Source of the DNA: Tyto alba
Lineage: Eukaryota; Chordata; Aves; Strigiformes; Tytonidae
Direction of reading: 5' to 3'
Assembly (NCBI RefSeq): GCF_018691265.1
Contig: NW_024881282.1
Coordinates: 52,645,122-52,709,121, forward strand
DNA: 64,000 nt
The first letter of the stretch is position 1; each line of letters begins with the position of its first letter. A model generated the notes under the pieces. The model worked only from the letters and a program-made list of their open reading frames with translations, was not told where the DNA came from and ran no database searches. This document shows positions 11,200 through 22,729 of the stretch, piece after piece. The position numbers and the translations under genes were made by a program.

Positions 11200-14100
11200 C
11201 AAGGTTCACATGAGCTTGGTATCTCTGTAAGTACCTCCTCCCTTCCCTCCTCCTCAAGCCCGTGAATGGGTTAATGCCGCGTATCCCAGTACACCTCTGA
11301 ACTCTTTGGATTTGGTTCAGGTCACGTGAAAGCAGGCTGGAAAACTCACAGGCACCTCTGCCACCTCCCCCTGCTCCACACACACTCCCCGACACTGATG
11401 GAGAGATAACAGCAGGTTTTCATTGGAACACGGGTTACTGATATGCTAGTTCAGCGTGGACTACAAAATATTACATTTTGGGGTTTTCCATGAAGACAAC
11501 ATCTTTTGAAGTGAGAGAGTACTTTCAGCTCAAAATCTCATTTTCACCTGAAACCCAATTTTCTGATGAAAATATTTCAACAGAAATAGCCTTGTCAGTA
11601 GCTAACAAAGCTTTACATTCCGCTATAACAGTGCACCTCTGTGTGCCTCTGCTTCTGAAACCTGTATCATTTTCAATCCCTACACATTTTGGTGTTCACT
11701 GTGGCCTGCAGGTCCACGGATGGAGACTTCACTGACTGAGAACTCCCCAACTGCCCTGCTTTTACCCTCTCGTCACATCTCCTCGAAGAGGAGGTCAGCA
11801 CTTACGAAACCATTGGATTTGACTGCTCCAGGTATACAGGGATGTGTTTGAGAGCCAAACGTAAGCCATTTGGGGATGCACCAGACAAAATCAACACCTG
11901 GCAGCTGGTGATCAGCCAGGTTTCACTCCAGTGGTGCAGTACTGGTAAGAACTACTCCGTGTCATGTGAGGAGATGCACTCTGCTGTGAAGATCTCTAAG
12001 AGAAACCCAACTGCAGAGCCCCTCAGAGCAACCCAGTCACTCAGTATAGCAGAGTACTGAAATCTCTCTGGCTTGCAGAACCATTTCAAGTTTGTATGAA
12101 GCCCCTATTGCTACAGTACTAGACAATTTCCCATACACTAAAAAATACACACAAATAATGACATTTCCCCCCTTCCCATTGGCTTATAGCAACAGCTTAA
12201 CTACCACATTGATGTTTTCTCATGTCACAAGTGTCTGTGGAGGGTGTTCTCATGAGTACACACCGAATTCCAGCACACCTGAGCTGCCACGCTAATGTAC
12301 CAGAAAACAATCTCTGCCACCTAATCTTCTAAGATCTCCTTTGGTCACCTCATGTTTCCAAAGTCTCCGAGGAACATACGTTTGCTCTCTAATCCTTCCA
12401 TCACATCTGCATGAGCCTCTGTCACATCTGACACAATAGTGGTCTGGGAAGTGAAATGTTAATCTGGCAGCCTATGCTTAACATAGGGACTTACAGAAAA
12501 AAAACACTACCAAACCTCCAGAAAGTGACATGCATGTCGCCTCATGTCAGTGTAGACCACAGGGCCATTAACCCCTTCCCTGCGGGCTGCCTCAGCTGCC
12601 AGCACTCCTTGCAGGACCAACGGTGGGGCAGCCAGGCCTGGAGCTCCAGCAGCCCAGCCCAGCGCAGGCTTTGCCTTGCGGGCGTGATTATGGTGCTGGT
12701 CACTGACACCACTTCAGTACAGTGAGAAGCTACACAGATTCCAGCATAGAAGTTTAAAACCTGAATAAAGATACAGCGTATGTCACACAAACCAGCGAGT
12801 TTCTTGGTGCAAAATGTGAGGGTGGTGTCCCAGTCCTGCTGCAGCAGCCGTTTGCTCCAAAGGCAAGGATGCTGCGACTGCTGCTTGTCAGAGCTCTCGT
12901 TAGCAGTCACAAACCAAGGGCAAGCAACCAAGCTTAAGACTCTTGTTTCTCTGGATCAGCACTTCAGCACATGGCCATTTGCTGCAATCATGGGGCTAGT
13001 ACCTTCTCCAGGCAGCTTCCATAGTAATGATAATACAGTAACGATGTAAGACAGATGAGGGATTATCAGGTGACTTTGATTTCCAGGAGCTGGGAGCAGA
13101 GGGCGGGTGAATTGCCCTTCTCCAGCACACCAGCCTGCAGACACAAAAAGTCTGGGCACCGGTACATCGCTGCACTCCCAGGGTTTAGACCATATCACCT
13201 CTGCAGTCCCCAAACTGTGGGATCATCATCCTGCTTGTGGGTCATTTATTTACATCCAATTTTCAAAAGTAGCTATAGAAGCTAAAGGAGAATGGAGAGA
13301 AATGAAGAAGTGAATTAGTGGCATTTGACATCTACATCTACACCTACATCCTTGTGTTTCAAGGCATCCAACAACCATTAAAGGCCCATAAACCAGACTG
13401 AGTCTTCCCTCACAAGCTTCCTTTGTTAATAACTGTCTATTAGGAGACTGTTTGTATTCTCTTCTGGTGTTGACTACTATATACAGGACATCAAATTAGA
13501 GAATCCATGATCTAATCCTGTATTTACATGTATTTTTTCTAAAAGGAGACATCTTCATGGTACTTGCAGAGCATACTAACCCCTATTCCCTCACTGCTAA
13601 CCTGAAAACAGAATCCCATTGCTGAAGAGATGGAGAATTATGCCATATTTTCACATGTGGGTAGCCAGTTAAATTGTACGCAAAATCTTTTTACTGTCTG
13701 GTTCCTTAATTTTGTTATATATAAAAACAGTAAAGAAAATTATTACCTATAAAATGTTTGTTTCTGTTTTAGTGAAAGAAATGTAAAGTATGTCCAAATG
13801 CAGCCAAAGTCCTATTTTCGTCTTATTCTAACTAAACCATGGCCAAACCAATTTCCTTCAAATTTTAAGTAAAAGAGAAATGTTCTTGGATCTCCGCTGA
13901 GAACTTGCGCACTACATTTCATTCTGGAGAGAATTTTTATGGCTGTGTTATTACTAATAAACAAAGTTTATAATGGAAACATTGACAGGACCTCCACTGA
14001 AACGATACCAGCAAAGACTGCTGTAATAAATTCAATTAACATCTAATAGAAACTCTGATCTCATCACATGCCAACTAACATTATGCTTGGAATAAAATAA

Positions 14101-15620
14101 AACTAGCGTGGACTGGCTGCTGTCACTTCTTGAAGACTGCCATCCTCAAATTCCTCCCACAGAGTAGGAGGTTTTATAAACTGACGCACCTTCTTCAAAT
14201 TAACAGAAGCTACTGATGCTAGAACAGATTCCCTCTTCATCTGACCAGATTACACTCTTTTAAACCCAGAATATCACTGCTGGCTACACAAGCCCTCAGC
14301 CTTCTTAGTAAGGTTATGACTACAGCTGACTTTGGCTCAGTAGTTGTTGAAAAGATTAAACAGAAATTAGCAGTTCCTGTACAACAAAATATTTGGATAT
14401 TAACCAGAGTTAAAAATCAAGCCTCAGTTTGCTTCCTGCCTGTCGGACATGCTACACTGAACATCCTTTTTAAATTCCACAGGTAATAAAACTTGCACTA
14501 AATGAAGCTGGTCTCAGCACAAGTCTGTACTGATGCCAGGCACAGAAACCTTTCATGTGTGCTGCTTTGCAAGCATGGAGGCTGCAAGGCATAGGGGTTC
14601 ATGAAAAGACGCTGCCTTACAGGTTTGCTGATAACTTGATAGAGCTGATAATGCAATTATTGCTTGCTGGGAGATGACAAGTTAAATTGATTTTCGCAGT
14701 AGAGGCAGAGTAATGCCAGAAATGAGCAGAAAAAACAAGGCCAGTACAACTCACAGGATGTGAACTTCTGTTTCCTGGACGAGTAAATAAAACAAATCCT
14801 TTTTGAAAGGATGTGCCTGTAACCCGGACTTGATATGGTGGAGGTGCGGTCAAAATAATTACAGTGGAATTCAGGTGGGGCTCGGATGCGTGCAAATATG
14901 GCAACAAAAAGCCTCGTGCCACATGATAATTAGATATGTAATATAAGGAGCCTAATCATCTGTTCCCGATGAGACAGTCTCCAAGGAGGGAACTGGGCAG
15001 CAGAGAGGGGAAGGGAGAGCCAGCTCTGAACCTGAGGACAGGCATCCTTCTCCTGCAGGAGGACGGCACCGCTGCTGCTCTCCCGGCTCTGCCACTGGCG
15101 TGTGTTGTGGCACGGCTTCCCACCTCCTTCAGACAAAAGTGGTCAGGCTTGCTCGGATCAACCATTTAAACCGACTGAACTAATCTGTCTGATTTTGCTT
15201 GGAGCAGATTAGGAAGCGCTCAGAGGCAGCGCTCGGCCGCAGCTGGGCGAGGTCAGTAACCCCTGGCTGGGAGGCTGCGACCAGCAGCCGAGGGCAGTGA
15301 CCTCTTCCACCAGCACAGCTGGATCTCAAAGGGGACATCTTCCTACAGCTTAACTACGTGCAGTCCTCCACTGGCAACGGGCAGCCAGGACTTGTCCTCT
15401 TCCCTCCACCAACCTCACCCAGTTTGTACCACCCAGGCAACCAGTCCCTCCTGGCCATCACGCAGCTCTGGAAAGGATGAAGTTTTGCTTTCAGATCATT
15501 TTTACCGCTACAGCAATGTGAACAGTCTTCATGGGAACAGCAAACTGAGCAAAACACAGAACTGAGGCACAGTGTATGGGCTGTAGTGATTAATAAATTC
15601 CCAAACGCCCCCAGCAGACA

Positions 15621-15895
15621 CCAATAAGACCAGAAGGTGCCACTGCTGTCACCTAGTCTGACCTCCTGCACAGCACAAGTCAGAGTTTTGCCCAGCAATT
15701 CTTGCATCAACATCGTAATTTCTGGTTGAAGTATCGCATATCTTTTAGAAAAACAGCCAACTGTGATTTAAAGACTGCAAGTCTTGAAGAAGACTTCACC
15801 ACATCCCCCTAAGCAAGCTGTTTCCATGACCAGTTGCCTTCATTTTCTGAAATGTGTACCTCGTGCATGTGGGAGCTGAAAACACAAAGGATGAA
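15621..15895 (-). mobile_element. CR1 LINE 3' end, ancient amniote-type subfamily
   Basis: The plus strand carries the reverse complement of a CR1 3' region. The series CACCTAGTCTGACCTCCTG, then CAGCAATTCTTGCATCAA, ATTTCTGGTTGA, GCATATCTTTTAGAAAAACA and GATTTAAAGACT, followed by a CACCACATCCCC block, matches in order the consensus I remember for an old CR1 group best known from turtles. CR1 elements are non-LTR retrotransposons that are usually cut short at the 5' end, leaving a fragment like this. No coding frame survives. Confidence 0.8.
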
Positions 15896-18480
15896 TGAAC
15901 CAAGTTCTGGTGCTCTGGCATGAGAGAAGAATCAACCTCGCATCAGTTTTACGAGGTTATTACGACTCTACATAAGAGACTGTACTATCTTTCTGGAAGA
16001 TCTCATGCAGAATTTAGCACAAGAAGCGCTGAACATTTTCCCCACTTTGTGAGAACTTTTCAAACTGTGTTTCCTTCTGAAGACTAAAACAGACTTGACA
16101 AATTGCCTAATTTTTGCACAAGGTACATCATCTACAACAGCCAGCACAACAGTAGTGGTACCACAGCTCTTTTCTGGCCGGCCCCTAGGCTGGCGTGCTT
16201 GCCAAACAGCTGAGGCTGAAAAGTCAGCTCCTGAAATTAAAAGAGACCATGGTGCTAGCAATCAAAGGGCACATTTTTCTTTCCAGCTACAGCTCTGGTT
16301 CCTCCATATGAACTAAGACAGAGGATGTGCCGCTGACATGCAACCAAAGGGGAGCAACTTTGCCTTGCAATCTGACAAAGGGTCAGAGAACTGGAAGCTG
16401 TTTGACCCAGCAGCTGGTATTTCAAGGACTGAGGAAGAAAAGCTAATTAAAACCCCTTTAAAAATAAAACTATCAAAAAAGGTTCATGAAACAAAAACAC
16501 CAACACAGTGAATCAACTGAAATTTCTCATTTCAGATACTGATACTCTGTTCTGATCACTCATGTTTGTTTTAATCATACTGATTCATATTTCAAACAGA
16601 AAAGCAGACCTTTTTATTTAGAAAATTACGAAACAGGACATGTAACTTTTTTTTTTTTGTTTTAAATGAAATGGGAAATTCATTGAAACAGACCTTTCCT
16701 CTTAGGAATCTCTGATTAAAAAATTTAGTGTTTCTGGATGAAAAAAAATAATCCTCCAAAAATTCCAAACCAGTTCCAGTAAACTCTTACCCAAGCTGAC
16801 ACCCATGCCAGCGCATCTCAAATTTTGCTGCAGTTGTAATCGCAGCCCTGTGTGTAACACAGAAAGGATGCATCTCCTCACACTCAGTTGGTATTGCTCA
16901 TGAGCTACACCTCTGAAGCAGAGAGGAAAAGGAGAGCCGCTGCTGTGAACTCACAGCAGTGGTGGGACACGACTGCTTGCAGCCCATCTGCACAGCAGCC
17001 ACAGGCAGGAGGGAAGCAACGGGCAGTAAGGGACGTCTTTTTGGGGGGAAGTCAGTGTTGCGTGTCTTTTGTTTTCTTAACTCGGAATAAAGTCCAAAAC
17101 AAGCACTTATGAATGCTTCCCTTGAAAAAGATGTCAACCCATTAGCACCACTGGGATCTAAGGAGACAATTGTCATCGTACTCCTTCTATAATGCCAGAA
17201 CTGTTTCCCCCATGTAAATCTTACCTTCCACCCTGAGTACGTATGCTCCTTAAAGTTTTTCTTCACCTGGAGGAATTACCCAAAGGGTATGGCTATGGAG
17301 AAGACCCTCAGCAGACCCTCATTTGCTAGTTCATTCCATCCAGCAGAGGCAGAGGTCCAATGTCTTTTTTCAGTGAGCTGGAAGAGGCCAACTGGCACAT
17401 GGAGGCACAGTCTTCCTCCTCCTCATGCCAATATTTCCTATGTTTGATGGGAAGGGCATCATTTTACTTGAGTCACCAGTTTTCAAATGGTTATTCTTAC
17501 CCTTTTTCAGTCAAATACACAGGAAATAGATCTGCAGAAAACATGAGCTTGTGGCTGTAGACTGACCTCTGGGGTGACCCCTTCATGACTCTAGTCTCCA
17601 AGTGAACATTAGAAGGACTTCACCTTCAATCGCTGTTGAATGTGACCTCATGAGTATATTTGCCTGCATCAGTTCAGCTGCAGGCCTATGTTTTAAAGTT
17701 CAGCACTATAAAAAAACAGATTATTAGACACAATCAAGAATTAGACCTCAAAGACCTTTAGTCTGTCACATGTAATTAACATACTGAATCACAATTAAAC
17801 CATGACTGGCATTTTATAGCACTAGTTCTTTGAGGACAGCAAAGCTCATTTTCACCAACAGTCTTAAAGAAAAAGATTTCATTATTTAAAGGTACCTCTA
17901 ATTTTTATACCATTCAAGATATTCTCGGGAGGTATGAAACACATAATTTTGAACATGAAGTTGGTTTCACATTATTTCATTATCCCTGCGGTATTTTTGG
18001 CAATGAGTGTTTTAGAAGGTGAATTTAAAAAGAGAACAAATACAAAATAAAGTTGTCAGTGCAGTGCATTGATTGGAATTATGACTACACATCCTTTAAT
18101 CATGCGTCCCACTCAAACCATGCAACTCTCAGTCCACATGGCCCAGGGCTGAATCTCCCACCGTGGGCATTAAATGCTGTAATATGTTTAATTAATTAAC
18201 TAAAATGAATGAAGGTCCTTGGTCACCACAGTGATTGGTGCCAAGTAAGTGTTTACAGTTATAGCAACTGTTAATAAAACATTGTGCACTCCAGGTTTGG
18301 AAGCTGATACAGAAGAGCTGAGGGGCTCTGGGGCCTTGAAGTCATTCATATCTTGTGTCTCCTTGCAGTTAAGAAGACTGAATTTTTTTCAAGCCAGTGC
18401 CTTGACTCCTTTCCATACTCTCTCAACCCTCTGTAGTTGCCAAATTTCCACAAGCGCATGCTATCAGCTGTAGTCAGATA

Positions 18481-18512
18481 GACAGATGGACGGATGAAGG
18501 AAGGAAGGAAGA
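18481..18512 (+). repeat. Imperfect GATG/GAAG tetranucleotide repeat
   Basis: Four-base units of the GATG/GGAT type grade into GGAA units (GATGGACGGATGAAGGAAGG and so on). This is a short degenerate microsatellite. Confidence 0.7.
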
Positions 18513-18552
18513 TTTGGGGAGTTTTCCCCAAAAGAGCTATAACTAGGCCAAA

Positions 18553-18592
18553 TTACAGTAGATCTCTTATGTTTTCCTCCAACCTAAACAAT
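18553..18592 (+). mobile_element. Possible CR1 3' tip
   Basis: The string AGATCTCTTATGTTTTCCTC, followed by CAACCTAAACAATTCCA, resembles the last 40 or so bases of CR1 elements in sense orientation (a GATCTC block, then TTCCAACCTAAA, then ATTCTATGA). The element body upstream is not recognisable, so this is a tentative call. It is the only CR1 candidate in the window on the plus strand. Confidence 0.35.
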
Positions 18593-19454
18593 TCCACCAG
18601 GTGCTTAAGGTTAAGGCTCTTATCTGAAGAGATAGAAGGGTTCTCTAGGGTACCAAAAAAAGGACTTATGGACTGCAATGCCTTCATGTGTAGCCTGATG
18701 ATCTACTGTTTATGCGTCTAAGAAGAGCTCTCTAACATACTTGTAGTACACCCAGTTTTTCCCCTAACACTTTACAAACACAGTGTTGTTCAGCAGGATG
18801 GAAGAGTGAGAAGTCACGTGCAGCACACGGAAGGCAACGTGCTCCTTTCCCTTCTGTCCAATTCCTCCCTCTCTTAATTCTGGAGAGAAAAATTCCAGAA
18901 AAAAATTCTTTTTATGGAAAAAAATCGGCTGGCTTTAGGAAATTCTGAAACAAAACCAGCTGGTTTATGTTTACTTAACTGATTCATTATCACCTTCAAA
19001 TATAGACGATTTAACAAATTAAGTGGTGAATGTGAAAAGGAATTGGTTTGAAACTGCTGGTTGGAAATGTAGTGTTCTTCAAATTCGGAATTTTAAAATG
19101 CAAGGGTTTTTTTAAGGAAAATCTTGTGATTTTTGGGTTTTTTTCAAAAGGAACTGTACTGCTCATCCAAACCATTGGTGTGATGTTTCATCAGAAGGCA
19201 TGTGAGATGTTTAAATGAAAGGAATGTTGGTAGAAAGAGCATTGTATTGTTTACATTTTATCAGGTCCCATCACTGCCCAAAGACGAGCAGGAACAAATT
19301 CAAAGAAAAGATGCAGTTCTGTCTTATCTTTGGTTGCTGAGCTTATTTGTATAAATACAACTACTTTTGTGTTATGTCTGTGAGTTCAGAATATTGCTCT
19401 TCACAACATATCCATTACTAGGACAGTATAGCACTTTTTCAAAAGTTCCTAGAG

Positions 19455-19470
19455 AAAAAAAAAAAAAAAA
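19455..19470 (+). repeat. Poly-A tract (16 A)
   Basis: A pure run of 16 adenines preceded by AGAG. No retroposed gene is visible beside it. Confidence 0.85.
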
Positions 19471-19545
19471 CAAACCCAGTTTGATACCAAGGTGAGTCCT
19501 TCCTTTGCTTCTTTTCCTTTCTCTCCTCATGTGAACGCCAGTTAT

Positions 19546-19583
19546 TGATGGGAGTGAAACCCACTGATGGGAATGAAACCCAT
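19546..19583 (+). repeat. Two-copy 19-base tandem repeat
   Basis: TGATGGGAGTGAAACCCAC is followed directly by TGATGGGAATGAAACCCAT, with 17 of 19 bases identical. This is a small local duplication with no coding sense. Confidence 0.85.
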
Positions 19584-20426
19584 GGGAGGGAAGACAGGAA
19601 TCCTGATCCATGGATGTCTCTGCTCTCATGGTGTATAACACTCTTGGAAGAACTGCCGAGCTGCTGAAGGTGGGCAATTTGTACGGGTTTACTGCATCTC
19701 CCGGGGCTGAGCACGAGCAATGAGCTAGCCCACCGACTCCTGAGGTGAGCAAAGCTGGCAAGATCTGCCACTGAAAATGGTCCCAGAGACAAAAAAGAAT
19801 GTATGTTTGTAAAAGCAAGGGAAGGATGGGGAAAAAACGAAAGAAAAATGGAGAAGGAAGGGAAACAGAGAGAGAATTAAGGGAGAAAGAACCACACTGC
19901 CCTACAAGAGCAGCTTTGTGATTCCTCCAGTAATGTTACTCTGTTTTGTTTATCATGAAAAGATCCCATTAATGCTTCAGCCCCATCAAACAGCAGACCA
20001 AGTTCATGAATGGCACCTATCAGAGCCCAGGGTAAATCCAATGATTAGAGGGAATTTGCCAAAGGGCCTTTGTAGCTGAGAAAAATGCCTACTCCAGAGA
20101 GGAATGCAGAAAATTCTTGGGAGGACAGGCCCTCCTTTGTTGGCAGTCCAGTGGTATTCTGGAGCAAATAAAGGCACACAAAAAATGGGATCTTAGATGC
20201 AATGAACATTTGAAGAAAACGTTCAAAGACCTCCTTGAAACATTCACACCTCCCCCCCTTTCCCAACTGTACTAATTCTGTTTAGGATGACCGAATGGGC
20301 TATACTCAAAACACTACTATTTTAGGATTACATAATAGAAATGTCTCCCCGCTGCAACAGCTTTACTTACTTAGTTTTTTCTACTGCTTTTCCCCCAGTT
20401 AAAACTTTTGTTGACACAAGCTTTTA

Positions 20427-20514
20427 GGGGCCAAATTGTCAGCCAGTGCAAATTGCTACAGATCCACTGAAATAAAAAGATCTCCTCTGGCTTACAACGG
20501 TATAGAATCTGACC
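20427..20514. repeat. Palindromic MITE-like repeat copy
   Basis: It starts GGGGCCAAATTGTCAGCCAG and passes through TGCAAATTGCTACAGATCCA, a recognisable CACTGAA core and GGCTTACAACGGTATAGAAT, ending in CTGACC. This layout (GGCCAAATT terminal arm, TGCAAATC block, centre, then GAATCTGGCC-like arm) fits the approximately 90-base palindromic repeats of reptile and bird genomes. The two arms have diverged from perfect inverted symmetry. Confidence 0.5.
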
Positions 20515-21111
20515 TCAGATTTAGTCTGTAAAATAGAAGAAATGCACCCAAACACCAGAACAGACCTATAGCCAGTGGAGAAGGGACATTGACGCCCCAT
20601 TTCTGATTCACCCCTCCTTGTTAATGTCTGTGTCAAATGAATATGCATCACCTATGAGCTATGCAGCGGCAGCTAAGACTGTGCTGCAGAACGAAAGATT
20701 CGCCTGGATAGATTTGTTTTGAGAGCATAAACACATCCAGGCAGAAGTTAAATTCACAAGATCAGACGAGACAAGCTGTCACTTAGCAACTGAAAGGGAC
20801 ACCACGACATGTGGGTGTTGATTCATTTCAGACTCACACAGTGGATGCTCTTTTACTTCTTCTAAGTTAAGAACTTGTTCATAAGAAACACATTTAAACT
20901 AGCAAAATTATATGGAGACCCAAAGAACTCAGCCAAATATCAGCAAAATTACATTAAATCTGAAAACTGTTCTGTAATGTTTGTCCGTATTTGCTTACCA
21001 TGACCTTGTCAAGTATATTACATCAATCTCAATGTATTTAAAATAGGTTTTGTATTAAAATAGCCCCAAACCATACTAAATGTACGGAGGCGATGTTCTG
21101 TCTGCCACAGG

Positions 21112-21203
21112 CAAGGCTCTAATCTCACTTACATTAATGTAAATCCAGCATATTTCCAACAATTTTATCGAACACCAGCAAAAGTGAGATCAGAATTTGG
21201 CCC
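21112..21203. repeat. Palindromic MITE-like repeat copy with visible terminal inverted repeats
   Basis: The right end AAAGTGAGATCAGAATTTGG, closing in CCC, is the inverted partner of the left end GGCTCTAATCTCACTTA. AATCTCACTT faces AAGTGAGATC across a spacer of about 50 bases that includes TTAATGTAAATCCAG. This is the clearest copy in the window of a family with GGGCCAAATTCTGATCTCACTT-type ends, as I remember it from turtle and crocodilian sequence (Chompy-like MITEs, name from memory). It is non-coding and was presumably moved by a transposase encoded elsewhere. Confidence 0.6.
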
Positions 21204-22604
21204 TATGCCTTCTTCCCTCTGTTTTCCTCCAGAGAAAACAAAACCATTTTTTGTTATTTCTTTGGTGTGAAAAATCAGATACAGATTTTATGGCTGATTT
21301 AGAAGATTTTATCTGCTTCTGAAATCTTGAATTGCATAAACTGCATGTAATCCTCACATAAACACATTCAACAGACATGATTTCCTCTTTCCCTCCTCAC
21401 TTCCTATGCTCTGAACAATCTTAATGCCTTTTTTTCTTCACAATGTGCATTTAAACACAATATGCTTCCTCATAAACATTGTTAATGACTTTTATTTTAT
21501 GTCTCACATTAAAGAATTTGCTGTGATGATGAAGGAGCGAAGGAACAATTATGCAGTTGGAAGCGGGCTCTGTAAGCATCTATGGGTGTATGCTGCGTCT
21601 GTGTGTGTGCATCTGAAACCTAATATTATTTGCAACTTCGGAGACTAACAATCTAGTGTTTCTCAAAATGGATGTGAATTGTTTGCAAGGGTGTTTCCTT
21701 TATTGCTCTGCAACCGCTCTTCATTTTACTACCTGTTTTAAATGATCTTTTACTGGTCCAAGAGGATTTATGTTCATACAGCAGTGCAGGGGCAGCAAAG
21801 GGATAAGGAGCTGGGTAGACAAATAAAGCTGGGCTGTGCAGAGCACCACTGCATTTTGCAGTGGGGTGTAAAAAAAAAAGCAGTAATATCAAAAGAGCTG
21901 TTTTCCTCTGCTTTTTAAGGAACAAAAGGAACTGAGGCTTAGCCTAGTTTTTCCCGAATTTTCTCCCAAATATTCCCAAGCAAGCTGGTTCGGGGATGCT
22001 CTAGCTTCCTGCAGCGTCAGTGGGAGCGCTGCCGTTGTAACTGACTGCAAAACTTGGGGCAGTATCTCTTTCTCCAGTAGAAAAGGCAGAGCTGGAGTCT
22101 CTCACCCTCATTCACGTTGGCTTGTTTTCTTCAATGGGATTCCTCTGAGAATGACATACCGAACTGCTGTCGCAGGTGAGATGCCCTGAGAATGGGGCCT
22201 TGAGAGAAAAAAAAACGGCATTAAGGCAGACAGGCTGGAAGGGCTGTGGAACTCACACACCCCCGGGCCCACATTCAGTGTGGACAATGAGTGAAACAAC
22301 AGATCTCAAGATACGTAATTCCTCCAGTAAAGGTATAAAACACCTACAGTGCCACTTAAATACAATGGAAAGTGCAGATATTCAGCACCTTTCAAGGTTA
22401 GACTATCAAAGCACAGTTAGCTATAGCAAAAAATAAACATGCTGAGAGATAGTAATTAAATTTCCTCCAAATATGGCACATGTTTCCCCAGCATAGTTCT
22501 TTAATTGCTGTCAGCTGTGTAAATCCTAGGAGCATCTTCTGCAAAATAAGTATCAACTTAGAAAACTGGTCATCGGAGAAGTATGCAAAGCCTGCAGAAC
22601 ACAC

Positions 22605-22620
22605 GCGCACACGTGTGCGC
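22605..22620. promoter_or_regulatory. Perfect 16-base palindrome containing CACGTG E-box
   Basis: GCGCACACGTGTGCGC is its own reverse complement. The centre is a canonical E-box (CACGTG, bound by Myc/Max, USF and Clock/Bmal-type factors) flanked by alternating purine-pyrimidine bases prone to Z-DNA. Function is inference; the palindrome itself is exact. Confidence 0.4.
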
Positions 22621-22705
22621 ACCAACCTTCTCCTGCAGCCTTGATTTATTGAGCCCCTGCCTGACAGATGGCTAACATTTTAAAACAGGCTCCTAAAACT
22701 ACAGA

Positions 22706-22729
22706 TCTGTTTGTTTGTTTGCTTGTTTT
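22706..22729 (+). repeat. TTTG tetranucleotide repeat
   Basis: Four imperfect units of TGTT/TTTG type, the last with one substitution. A simple repeat. Confidence 0.7.

Larger units (their letters stand above)
9270..15620. other. Non-coding stretch with scattered repeat remnants
   Basis: Apart from the separately listed CpG cluster, palindromic-repeat halves and A-tract, I see only short chance open frames, often overlapping on both strands (for example 10361-10752 and 12456-12931). A small GC-rich patch with several CpGs lies at 15200-15300 without any identifiable gene. Confidence 0.6.
15896..20426. other. Non-coding stretch
   Basis: This is mostly unique AT-rich DNA. Homeodomain-like TAAT motifs cluster near 18185-18205 within a 12-base palindrome (TTAATTAATTAA). 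The only repeats I can support are the short simple repeats and the possible CR1 tip listed separately. Open frames are short and unremarkable. Confidence 0.6.
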
